Assembly (NCBI GenBank): GCA_025175895.1 | Contig: CM046003.1 | Span: 49,160,335-49,224,334, forward strand | Direction of reading: 5' to 3' | Source of the DNA: Wurfbainia villosa | Taxonomy: Eukaryota; Streptophyta; Magnoliopsida; Zingiberales; Zingiberaceae | Length of the DNA: 64,000 nucleotides | In this document: one piece after another, positions 13,413-23,389 of the stretch | Position numbering within the stretch: the first letter of the stretch is position 1 | How the letters are laid out: the number at the start of each line of letters is the position of its first letter | The notes under the pieces: generated by a model | What the model was told of the DNA's origin: nothing | The model's input: only the letters and a program-made list of their open reading frames with translations | Databases searched by the model: none | Made by a program: the position numbers and the translations under genes

Positions 13413-13442
13413 AACCTTTGACGATATACACATGTTGAACAA

Positions 13443-13635
13443 ATTTAGATAAGTAACTATCTGAAATATGAGTTATCAGGAATACTCACTTCGTGCTGCC
13501 TGGAGCTTATGCCGCTGTCAATCCCATTTCACAAAAAACCAAATCCGAAAAATATACCGACTCCCGAGAATCCAAGACTCAAAACAAAAATCATTGTATG
13601 GCATCATAGAACCTTCAGCTTTGATACCAATAAAG
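13443..13635 (-). other. Leader of element G with iMet primer-binding site (13616-13629)
   Basis: On the minus strand TGGTATCAAAGCTG (one mismatch to the iMet primer site) is followed by about 200 bases of leader to the gag start. The T1 insertion lies a few bases upstream, between this primer site and G's 5' LTR. T1's target duplication TAAAG is at 13631-13635. Confidence 0.8.
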
Positions 13636-14826
13636 TGTAGGGGATCGGTGCGGCTGGCTAGAGGGGGGTGAATAGCCCTTTTAGTTTGGATGCTGATATT
13701 TGCTCGTCTACAAAACTGATTAGCGCAAGCGGAAGACTAATAAAGACAAACAAATAGCAATACGAGAAAACAAACGCTAACAAAGAATGTAACGTGGTTC
13801 ACGGCTACGCCGCTAATCCACGATCCTGATTCGTCCGAGGTGAATCACTCCTCCAAAGCCAATCACTATTGGTCTCTCCTTTGCACCAAGCTAGGTGGAG
13901 GTAACCTTTACAATCAAGATCACTCTTCTTACAAATAAAATGGAGTAAAAACAAGTAAGAAGAGTTTAGAGCTTGTGGGGCACTAGGAAGATCACTTGGA
14001 GCATAAGCATTAGCCTCTCAAAGGCTTACACCCTCTCTTTTTATAGAGAGGGCTGATTTCTTCCCGTTGGCCTCCATCAGTCGACTGCTGCCCTTGGCAG
14101 TTGACTGCCGTCACTACAACGGCCTCCGAACACGTCGGATCCCGACCGTTATAGTCCAACGGAACTCTTGGCAGTCGACTGATGGACCTCATCAATCGAC
14201 TACTGCCTCCGTAGTCGGCTACGAAGCAGTTATGGCGAAACCCTATTGACGATCATTGCGCCTTGGCCGATGATCGATGGTCTTACGATCGCCCACGATG
14301 CAATAATCGCGGCCGCCACAATCGATCGATCGTATACCAGTCGAACTCACTCGACTCAGAGCAGTCGACTGCCATGACATGGCAGTCGACTGGTGTCGGG
14401 AAAACCCATTCGACACTTGGCCAAATGGCCAAGTTTCACCTAAGAGCTACCCTTCCCCGGGTTACAATCGCTCACTCTCATCTCTCGGAGTCCCTCGCCT
14501 TCAAAGTTCTCTTCATTCTCGGCCACGTCCCTCGGCAGCATCAGGCGCACGGCTCTGCAATGCTCCTTCGCGTCTCTTGCCTCGAAGTCTACTTCCTCCA
14601 GCTTCACTCCAAGCTTCTCGTCCGGCGGTCCCTCGGATGCTCCAAGCGCACGGCTTCCGCAAAGCTATCCTTCACCGATTCAAGGCACGAGTCATGAGAT
14701 GTGAAACTCGCCACGGCTCTATGTGCGAATTACTAAGTCCTGCACGACTTCAACGCACATATCAAGCTAACTTAAACCCTTTGCCACACCATCAAAACCA
14801 TATTACGGCAAGAGATTGCCCTAACA
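13636..14826 (-). repeat. 3' LTR of element T1
   Basis: 1191 bases. Near the left end is the family module AGAGGGGGGTGAATAGC, then TTAGCGCAAGCGGAA and AACGTGGTTC. Between about 14080 and 14395 there are many CAGTCGACTG palindromes. The region from 14400 is shared almost base for base with the other LTR, whereas the palindrome block is not. Confidence 0.92.
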
Positions 14827-16112
14827 ATCTCCCCCTTTTTGATGTGTGACAATCCGTTTAAGTTAGGTAAAAACATTTGATATAAATTCTAAGGTAAGAA
14901 AGCATGTAAAGATAAACATAATATAGCAACATGCCACTCCCCCTTAATCCATGAAACTCTATATTGCAAATTTTCTCCCCCTATCATATATTTCTCCCCC
15001 TAAAATAATTAACTTAAACATAAATTATTTCTCCCCCTTTGACACCATCAAAAAGATTAACACTAAGTTATAAGGTCATGGCATCAAGTATAATGGAGGA
15101 AAAATACCAAAAACATGATTAAAATCTGAAATCAGAAAATTGCAGGTTGATTTTCAGGTGAGAAGTCGACTGCTATCAGTATGGCGATCGGCACAATTGA
15201 TTAAATTACGATTTTAGGCGAATTTCAGAAATGCATTAAAAATTCCATAAAATTCGAAAAATCATGAAATTGGAGGAGCATATTTCGATTAAGTATATCT
15301 ATCAAGGAAAAATAGTTTTTCATGAAAAATCATTATATTTTCTGAGATTTGCCAAAAATCCAAACACTTGAAAAACCACTAGTTTTTGAGCATGTTAGTA
15401 TCCATTGCTTATAGTGGTCATTAGTAAATACATATGTAAATTGACATTTGGGGTTTTTAGATTAAGGAATTGTTTTGAAAACATATGAAATATCCAACCA
15501 TGATCTTTGGGCAATATGTCTATGAATTAAACATAAGCCTTCCCCATGATTGGTCTATTATTGCTATGTTGATACTTTAAATGACCATCTAAATGCCATA
15601 GGCATTAGTGGACATTTGTATCATCCTAACATCTCACCCATGCTAAGTTTGCAATCAAGTTAGCCTATAGTGAGTGTGAGATGCATCCTAGGGGGTATTT
15701 GTATATACTTAACCAATATATTCATGCAATTCTATCGTGGTTAAGTATCATCCTAACAATTAACATGATCATAATGACATATATGAATGAATTCTACATT
15801 ATGATCATGAAATTCATGTTTTCATTAAATTATAATCATGCATTAGGTATTATATGATGATAATAAACAAAGTGTCACCTAAAGCATGATTCAAACCTAT
15901 TTCTCATGATGAAGTGCCAAATATCAAAAACATAAATCATGATTGCAAATATACATAGGAATTACATTAATCATCATGATTTAAGCAATATTATCTATTT
16001 ATGGGCACGTTATCATCACCCAATACTATCTAAAAAATGTTGTCCCGTCATCCTAAGTCAACCAAAATATGATATAGGTCAAGTTCATATGGTTGACTAC
16101 CCTAGGGTTATC
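14827..16112 (-). other. Noncoding 3' region and purine-tract array of T1
   Basis: 1.3 kb with no coding potential between the gag stop and the 3' LTR. On the minus strand several G5-A tracts occur: the terminal one (14827-14840) adjoins the LTR and is the likely plus-strand primer; others are near 14939, 14976, 14995 and 15031. The rest is AT-rich. Confidence 0.75.
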
Positions 16113-17849
16113 CTAACCCTTAAGGATGGATTTTGGAACCCAAAATAAGTTCTTTCCTATTGGGTTCACTAAGTATTCCTTGGGGATCCATTTTCTAGCT
16201 ATTACCTTCTTCTTATCTTGTCCCCTAGCTATAAGGCATTTGTAGGCCTTTTCATTTTTCTTTTCCTTGTAGCCTAGGCCCTTTTTGTTGAAACTAGCTC
16301 TTTGGCTCCCTAAGATCATGTTCAATGTGTTGGAGCCAATTGTGAATTTCTCTAGGGCTTTGGTTAAATAATCTACCTTTTCCCTTAATGTCCTATTTTT
16401 CTCTATGCATGCATCATTAACATCCAAAGACATATAATCATGTGAGCATGCATCATCATGGCAAGAAGAGGTATCATTATTATTTAAACATGCATTTTCT
16501 AGCTTATATTCCAAAGCCTTAATTTGATTAAGCATGCTTTTATTTTTCTTTTTCATTCCAAATAAGTCCTTAGTTAAACTAGAAATTATGGAAACTATTT
16601 TCTTAGGAGAAGCTTTCGTTACCATAGTTTCCATATCTTCTTCTTCTTCTTCGGATGAGGAGGATGTAGAAGCTCCCCCTTCACTTGAGTTCTCTCCTCT
16701 TGAGCTTGATCCTTCATTTTCGGAGGAAGAGCAATCCAAGTCATCAAAGGCCATCAAGGCCAAATTGGTGACAAAGGCATTCTCCTCATCCGATGATGAT
16801 GAAGAGGATGAGAATGGGTCATCCCAAGTCCTTGCCTTTAGGGCTTTGACCTTTCCCTTTTCCTTTGTCTTCTTCTCCTCTTCCTTTTTCTTCTTGCTCC
16901 CCTTTTTCTTCTTCTTTTCTTCCTTCTTTTTCTTTTCTTCTTTGCTTTTGTTTAGGAGGGGACAATTATCCCTTATGTGCCCTTCTCCTTGGCAATTGTA
17001 GCATATGACCTTCCCCCTTGGTCTTCTATTCCTATCATTAGATTTATCAAATCTAAAATTCTTAAATGCACGTCTTACCCTCCTTACCATATAGGCTTCT
17101 TCGGTGCTATCCATGGAGGAGGAGGAAGACGCTTTGTCATCGGAGGAGGAGGGGATTTCCATCTTCTTCTTCCCCTTATTTGCCAACAATGCTACTCCTC
17201 TTGAGGGTTGAATTCTAGGCTCCTCTTGTATTCCTTCAAGCCTAGTTTCGTGGAGCTCCATTGTTGAGAAAAATTCCTCCAAGGTACTTACTTCCAAGTT
17301 CTTGGAGATGTAGAACGAATCCACCATGGAGCTCCACTTTGAGGACCGGGGAAAGGCATCTATAGCCTTCATGAGCATGTCCCGGTTTGATAGCTTCTCA
17401 CCTACACTTGTTAGCCCAATTAAAATTTCTTTAAACCTAGAGTGTAGTGAGGTTACCTTTTCTCCCTTTTCTAGTTTTATATTGGATAGTTGGGAGCGGA
17501 GGAGGTCTCTCCTTGCTAGCTTGGCCTCGGATGTGCCTTCATGGAGTTCTATAAGCTTCTCCCACATCTCTTTGGCGCTAGCACATTCTCCGATCCGGTT
17601 GATCTCTTGTTGGGGAAGCACATTGAAAAGATGATGTTTTGCCTTTGAGTTCGCAAGGTGCTCCTCTCTTTGCTTCTTAGTCCATCGTGATTTTTCGATT
17701 TGTTCACCCTTTTCATCCCTAGGCAACTCGAACCCATTTTCCATTATTAGCATAATATCAAAATCGGTCTCGAAGAATACCTCCATTCTCTTTTTCCACC
17801 AAGAGAATTCGCCGTCGAACTTCGGTGGGTGGATGTTTGAGCCGGCCAT
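16113..17849 (-). CDS. Intact Gag of element T1 (UBN2/copia-type)
   Basis: 578-aa open reading frame, the only long intact retrotransposon ORF here. It starts MAGSNIHPPKFDGEFSWWKK, typical of copia-type Gag. The N-terminal and central part (about 1-205) resembles the UBN2 gag-polypeptide domain (LIELHEGTSEAKLARRDLL, SLHSRFKEILIGL, AFPRSSKWSSMVDS). One zinc knuckle C283-x2-C286-x4-H291-x4-C296 binds RNA. A long lysine-rich stretch (about 300-345) and serine/acidic runs (about 350-410) follow, then a leucine-containing helical segment and a C-terminal FWVPKSILKG. The start is only about 43 bases from the primer site, so the leader is very short. The ORF ends where protease would begin in autonomous copia elements. 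It would assemble particles and package RNA; enzyme functions must come from elsewhere. Confidence 0.88.
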   Translation of the reverse strand: MAGSNIHPPKFDGEFSWWKKRMEVFFETDFDIMLIMENGFELPRDEKGEQIEKSRWTKKQREEHLANSKAKHHLFNVLPQQEINRIGECASAKEMWEKLIELHEGTSEAKLARRDLLRSQLSNIKLEKGEKVTSLHSRFKEILIGLTSVGEKLSNRDMLMKAIDAFPRSSKWSSMVDSFYISKNLEVSTLEEFFSTMELHETRLEGIQEEPRIQPSRGVALLANKGKKKMEIPSSSDDKASSSSSMDSTEEAYMVRRVRRAFKNFRFDKSNDRNRRPRGKVICYNCQGEGHIRDNCPLLNKSKEEKKKKEEKKKKKGSKKKKEEEKKTKEKGKVKALKARTWDDPFSSSSSSSDEENAFVTNLALMAFDDLDCSSSENEGSSSRGENSSEGGASTSSSSEEEEEDMETMVTKASPKKIVSIISSLTKDLFGMKKKNKSMLNQIKALEYKLENACLNNNDTSSCHDDACSHDYMSLDVNDACIEKNRTLREKVDYLTKALEKFTIGSNTLNMILGSQRASFNKKGLGYKEKKNEKAYKCLIARGQDKKKVIARKWIPKEYLVNPIGKNLFWVPKSILKG

Positions 17850-17892
17850 TTTGAATGTTGCTTGTTGTGGCGGTTAGTCCTCGACAAGCTTT

Positions 17893-17909
17893 CCTTGGCT
17901 CTGATACCA
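17893..17909 (-). other. Primer-binding site of T1 (iMet)
   Basis: On the minus strand TGGTATCAGAGCCAAGG, a close match to the complement of the initiator-Met tRNA 3' end, lies two bases inside the 5' LTR. Confidence 0.9.
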
Positions 17910-17911
17910 CT

Positions 17912-19121
17912 TGTAGGGGATCGGTGCGGCCGGCTAGAGGGGGGTGAATAGCCCTTTTAGTTTGGATGCCGGTATTTGCTCGTCTACAAAACTGATTAGC
18001 GCAAGCGGAAGACTAATAAAGACAAACAAATAGCAATACGAGAAAACAAACGCTAACAAAGAATGTAACGTGGTTCACGGCTACGCCGCTAATCCACGAT
18101 CCTGATTCGTCCGAGGTGAATCACTCCTCCAAAGCCAATCACTATTGGTCTCTCCTTTGCACCAAGCTAGGTGGAGGTAACCTTTACAATCAAGATCACT
18201 CTTCTTACAAATAGAATGGAGTAAAAACAAGTAAGAAGAGTTTAGAGCTTGTGGGGCACTAGGAAGATCACTTGGAGCATAAGCATTAGCCTCTCAAAGG
18301 CTTACACCCTCTCTTTTTATAGAGAGGGCTGATTTCTTTCCGTTGGCCGCCATCGCAGTCATTTGCCGCCCTTGGCGATCATTGCCGTCCTAGCGGCCTC
18401 GAACACGTCGGATCCGGCCGTTGTAGTCAGCGGAACTCTTGGCGATCGTGATGGACCTCATCGATCGGCTCTACTCCGTAATCGTGCCCGATCGGCTACA
18501 GCGGTTACATGGCGAAACCCTATTGACGATCATTCTTGCGCCTTGGCCCGATCGGTGATAGTCTTAGCGATCGGCGCCCGCGTATGGCGATCATTGCGGC
18601 CTAATCCGATCGATCGTATACGGTCGAACTCACTCGGCTCGGAAGCGATCATTGCCATGACATAGCGGTCGGCGGTGTCGGGAAAACCCATTCGACACTT
18701 GGCCAAATGGCCAAGTTTCACCTAAGAGCTACCCTTCCCCGGGTTACAATCGCTCACTCTCATCTCTCGGAGTCCCTCGCCTTCGAAGTTCTCTTCGTTC
18801 TCGGCCACGTCCCTCGGCAGCATCAGGCGCACGGCTCTGCAATGCTCCTTCGCGTCTCTTGCATCGAAGTCTACTTCCTCTGGCTTCACTCCAAGCTTCT
18901 CGTCCGGCGGTCCCTCGGATGCTCCAAGCGCACGGCTTCCGCAAAGCTATCATTCACCGACTCAAGGCACGAGTCATGAGATGTGAAACTCGCCACGGCT
19001 CTATGTGCGAATTACTAAGTCCTGCACGACTTCAACGCACAAATCAAATCAACATATCAAGCTAACTTAAACCCTTTGCCACACCATCAAAACCATATTA
19101 CGGCAAGAGATTGCCCTAACA
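17912..19121 (-). repeat. 5' LTR of element T1
   Basis: 1210 bases, almost identical to the 3' LTR at both ends. In about 18345-18680 most CAGTCGACTG palindromes of the partner are replaced by GCGATCATTG, GCGATCG or GCGGTCGG forms. Confidence 0.92.
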
Positions 19122-19127
19122 TAAAGT

Positions 19128-20003
19128 TGTCACGCCCCGAGAGTATACCGTGCCAAAAATTAAACGGACGACATCTCCCCTGTACGTGACAACATTTTGG
19201 GTTAATACAAAACCCGTAGGCCCACAACAACAACAAAATATAACATAATAACAGCAGCGGAAATAAAGACCACATACCCACAACATACATACCAAAAATA
19301 TACAAGTGTACACCACCTGACAAGTCCACAATCATAAAATCGCAAATAAAACAACGACTACACAAATAGAGTCCACGACATCACGACAAAATCCATAATA
19401 ACAACAAGTCCATACATATCAAAGTCCAAGACATAACCAAAAATGAACTCCTCGGGAGACTCGGAAAATAGAGATGGGATGGATCGGTAGGCGCAGCTCC
19501 AAGTCGTCACAAAGGCGTCTACCTGTTACTTGGGCGACAGAAAAACCCAGGGTCGGTGGTGGTGAGTAAAACTCGAGTGTCGGAGAAAACATGTAAATAT
19601 ATGTATCAATATTACATGTCATTCAACAGTTTAAATCTACTCGAACAACGGGTATACATCAACATAAAAGGTATATATGCATGCATAAACCAAATAAACT
19701 GAACAACAACGATGCTGACATACCTGACAGTCAACTACTCTATCCTGATCCAACCTAGGCATATAACCACATCATAGGGTATAAAAAAATAGTACTAACT
19801 CACACAATATCCTGAATATGATCCAAGGGTATCACCGTGAATAACCAACAGGTATACAAGTACCAGCCTACTACCATACAGGAAATGCAGTATCATGAAT
19901 GAATATGTACAAACAAATGCAACAAGCATAGTACATACAAATGCATCATCAAAGTGAGTATACATATAGATTGTATCTGTATGTATACTAATCACCATCA
20001 TCC

Positions 20004-20052
<49 letters not shown>

Positions 20053-22629
20053 AGCAGGTATGTATATATATATAACCATATGCAAAGCACCGTATGATAC
20101 GGCAATGCAGCATGCATGGTCATGCCTGCTCACCCCTACTCGCTACCACGACCCCAGTGTGGCCTAGGTGGCACGACATGACAACTGTCCCAACTCACAA
20201 CAATCACTGCTATAGAGTGGCCGAGTGGGCAGTATGATCAAGTAGCATATAAGCGTAAAGAGCTCGCTACGCAATGGGGGTCCATGCTGCTGGCTACTCC
20301 GACTGACACTACAAATGAGTGGTCGAGTGCCACGCACCCAGGACATATGCACGCAACTCCAACTACCATCGTATATAATGGTAGAGTGCGCCACAACAAA
20401 TGCTATGCCCTCACACCAGTTACTCCTCTGGGAGTAACACACGGGAAGCGAGGATATTGACGACTCTCTCAACCCCAAGGGGAGGCGATGTCGTCGGTAT
20501 GCATGCAATGATATGAAGTCTTGTCTCACATCTGGACATCTATCATAGACTCTGTTGAGCAGTCACACCCAATTGATCAGTACACTCTCTATCCTATAGA
20601 GAGTCATACTCATCTGATCATGACAAGCTAGGACCATTGGTCCGTAGCGACACACTGTCCACGACTCACCTGACCATTTACACAACCCGTGGTTGGTAAA
20701 TAAATGTGCAACATATAGGTATGGAATGAGTCCTACATTTAGGGCCTTACTTATCCACAGAGGACCTTTTTGCCAAATTTACAATTTAAGTCATCCTCCG
20801 TACTCTAACATCTACACCCTACTAAACAGTTAGACCTACTTACATCACATCTGTAACTCCTAGATCATGATATGGAATATGTGACATCACCAACTGAGCA
20901 CACATATATATCAACGATAAGTTCAAGCATACGATAAATAGAGTAGCGTCAAGATAATATGAACACCTAACATGTTCATATCTATATCTAAATCTGAAAG
21001 TCATTACATCTACCCGACCGGTAGGAAATCACCTACCTGCTGTCAATGCACGTAGTAATAAACTCCTCACGGTCACGGACCCGTCTCGTATCCACGTCCT
21101 GCAAATATCATCAATTATCATTCAGTGAAAGCATACAACAATAATATGATTAGCTACTACGTTATCCACATATTCGTATCCCTTATCGAATACGATTTAG
21201 AAACCCCAATGAGCCAGACTTGACCATTTATTTTTAAATCTATCGGTTTCAATTAGTAAAAGTGCTAACTCCCTCATCCAATTCTATATCCGACTTAACA
21301 AAGTTAATCTCATAAAGATTTAACCTTTTTATACTTAATTTGATGTAATAGGACCACCAACAAATTAAGTATTAATCTAACCTATATTCACACCGATACA
21401 CATCTCTATTCGTAGCCCAAACACAACTACTGTTTCACAACCAGTCAAACACCCAACAAAACCTCACCATCGACCAACCCTTATTATTAATTCAAACCTA
21501 GTTCCTGCCCAATCCATTAATTGTCATTTCGACAAAGTTGAGCTCTCAACCATGGCTCATCAATGCAATAGGACACAGCCCGACAACACCTCTAATCAAC
21601 ACTTACCTAACCCATTTAGCCACTACCATACTACCACAACTCTTACCGTTCAACACCCACGGCAGGAAACATATTTACATAGTAATATGACTAATCCAAC
21701 TGGACTGAACAGAAAACAGGGAAGAGTTTCATGGTTACCAATCGTTGGAACCTCCACCGGCAGCAAGGTCCTAATCCTGGCAGCCCTCCGTTCACTGATC
21801 AAAACCACTGCCCAAATCACCGATTAGGTCATACTAGGAAAATCACAGTTAGGAGCTGTATCCTCGTCCCAAAAAGGAAAAGAAAGGATCAATTCTTACC
21901 TAGTTCCAGCACTAATTGGCAATGAGAAACCCTAACCGATGACTTTGCTCACAGGCAAAATCAACGCCCTGTTCACCGACGCACTGCTCTAGCTCTCGTC
22001 GGAACCCCTATTCAAATGACTCAAAATAAACTACCCATCGTATAAGAATTCCTTCTGGCGTCGAAAGAGAACACTGCCTTACCCGACTTCGGCAGCGAGT
22101 CGCCGCTTCCGATCAGGACACCACGTCGTTGCCACTGATCCCACCTCACGACCTCGCGCCTGCTTGCCGTTCTGACTCGACCGTGGCCACAGGCGAGGGT
22201 ACTCGCTGGTCGTCACTTGCAGCAGGGAAGGAGACCGGCGAGGATGTAGGTGAAGGCACTTGACTAGTCGTGTGCGTCAGAAGGGAGGATGAAGATCGAG
22301 TGGCGAGGCAGAGAGGTTGTCGCGGTGAGGGAAAAGAGGAAATGAGGGCTTGGGAAGGGCAGCGCCGACGGCGGAGTCAGCGACGAATTACTGCGCGAAA
22401 CGCTCGCGCGAGGAGACTACGTCGACGAGAAACATAAGGGAGGAAGTGGCGGCTTTTAATGGTTTAACGAGTCGGGTGGTTGTTTTTTTTAACGGGTTGG
22501 GCTTTAAACCCAATAAACCATTAACTCTAAATTTAATTAAATCTAAGTTTAATTAAACTAATAAAATTCCTTAAGTTAGGTTAGATGTAATTAACTCCTA
22601 ACCATACTTTTTTTTCCTGGTATTTTACA
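19128..22629 (-). repeat. 5' LTR of element G
   Basis: About 3.5 kb. It includes a (TA)22 run (20007-20050) against seven repeats in the 3' LTR, and small local differences around 20440-20570 and 22370-22440. It ends CCTGGTATTTTACA before the GTACT duplication. Confidence 0.9.
20007..20050. repeat. (TA)22 microsatellite
   Basis: Uninterrupted TA dinucleotides inside G's 5' LTR. The same site in the 3' LTR (5948-5961) has only seven repeats. Confidence 0.95.
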
Positions 22630-22634
22630 GTACT

Positions 22635-23164
22635 GGCATGATTCTTATTGTTAGCTATATCTTACTTTGCATATCGACCATATCCGCTAAGTTCTTTGAA
22701 CTTACCCCGTTGCTTTACATCTGTTTCAGGTAGAAATTGCCAGGAGAGTCCAGCTGCCAATTCCCCCTCATCGAAATGGATAGGTCTTATTGGTCTTATA
22801 GTTTTGGTTTTTTAACTAGATGAAGTGTGTAGGATTTGTGTTTGTTTTGGTTATGTACTTGTGGAGGTTTGGAGATATTTGTTGTGTCCTTATGGACCTT
22901 TATTCGGATTTTATCTCGATTGGTTTTGGTTGGGTATTCCTGCCCAGATGACAGAAGGGGTAAGTCTATTTGTTGTAGACGATTTACCATTTACTTTGAT
23001 TGTTGGCTTGAGGCCTTATTATCTGCTTGGGTTGTTTGGATTCCGGTCGTGTTGACCGATGTATAGTGGCCGTGTCGACCTTGTATATAAGATTGGTATT
23101 GTCACCAGTACAGGGGAGATGCTGCCGAATTTTCGTCTGGCGGGGACTCCCTCGGGGCGTGACA
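22635..23164 (+). repeat. 5' LTR of element B, second part
   Basis: Matches 40204-40733, ending CTCGGGGCGTGACA. Together with 3459-5064 it reconstitutes a 2136-base LTR. Confidence 0.9.
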
Positions 23165-23389
23165 ATGTTTTTGGTATCAGAGAGTAGGTTCCGAGTTTCC
23201 TTAGGGCCTTTTGATTTTCAGAGTTTGCCACATTTGGCAAGTTAACTGGGGTATTTTCGGAGTTGTACGGATTTCCGACGATTTTTATGTTTTGGAAATT
23301 CGAGGTATTATTGACGAGGTCAATATGGGAGATTTGGCGGCGACAGGACATCTCTAGACGGCTAACAGGTAAATAAATTCTAGAAAATT
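23165..23389 (+). other. Primer-binding site and leader of element B
   Basis: TGGTATCAGAGAG (23172-23184) is an iMet primer site seven bases after the LTR. About 200 bases of noncoding leader follow (ending near GACGGCTAACAGG) before sequence of a different character begins. Confidence 0.75.

Larger units (their letters stand above)
13636..19121 (-). mobile_element. Element T1: gag-only (TR-GAG-like) copia/Sirevirus-type retrotransposon
   Basis: LTRs at 13636-14826 and 17912-19121 have termini TGTAGGGG...CCTAACA and a perfect TAAAG TSD (13631-13635 and 19122-19126). Sense is minus: primer site 17893-17909, gag 17849-16113, 1.3 kb noncoding, polypurine tract 14827-14840. Total 5486 bases. No protease, RT, RNase H or integrase is present between the LTRs, so it would rely on proteins from an autonomous relative. 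It is the innermost and therefore among the youngest insertions. Confidence 0.93.
5065..22629 (-). mobile_element. Element G: Ty3/gypsy chromovirus (Tekay-like), inserted in B's 5' LTR
   Basis: LTRs at 5065-8548 and 19128-22629 (about 3.5 kb each, TGTCACRCCCC...TTTTACA on this strand) are flanked by GTACT at 5060-5064 and 22630-22634. Sense is the minus strand: primer site at 13616-13629, gag-pol 13412 to 8637, polypurine tract at 8549-8560. Element T1 sits between the primer site and the 5' LTR. Excluding T1 the element is about 12 kb. It is the most complete polyprotein in the window but is inactivated by frameshifts, stops and catalytic substitutions. Confidence 0.92.

Noticed and set aside
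16534..17634. Plus-strand ORFs of 75-155 codons rich in Ser/Phe
   Set aside because: Antisense of T1's gag (reverse of the Glu/Ser- and Lys-rich parts).
22796..23351. Short ORFs on both strands, repeated at 40365-40635
   Set aside because: LTR end of element B; repeated with the LTR and no domain.
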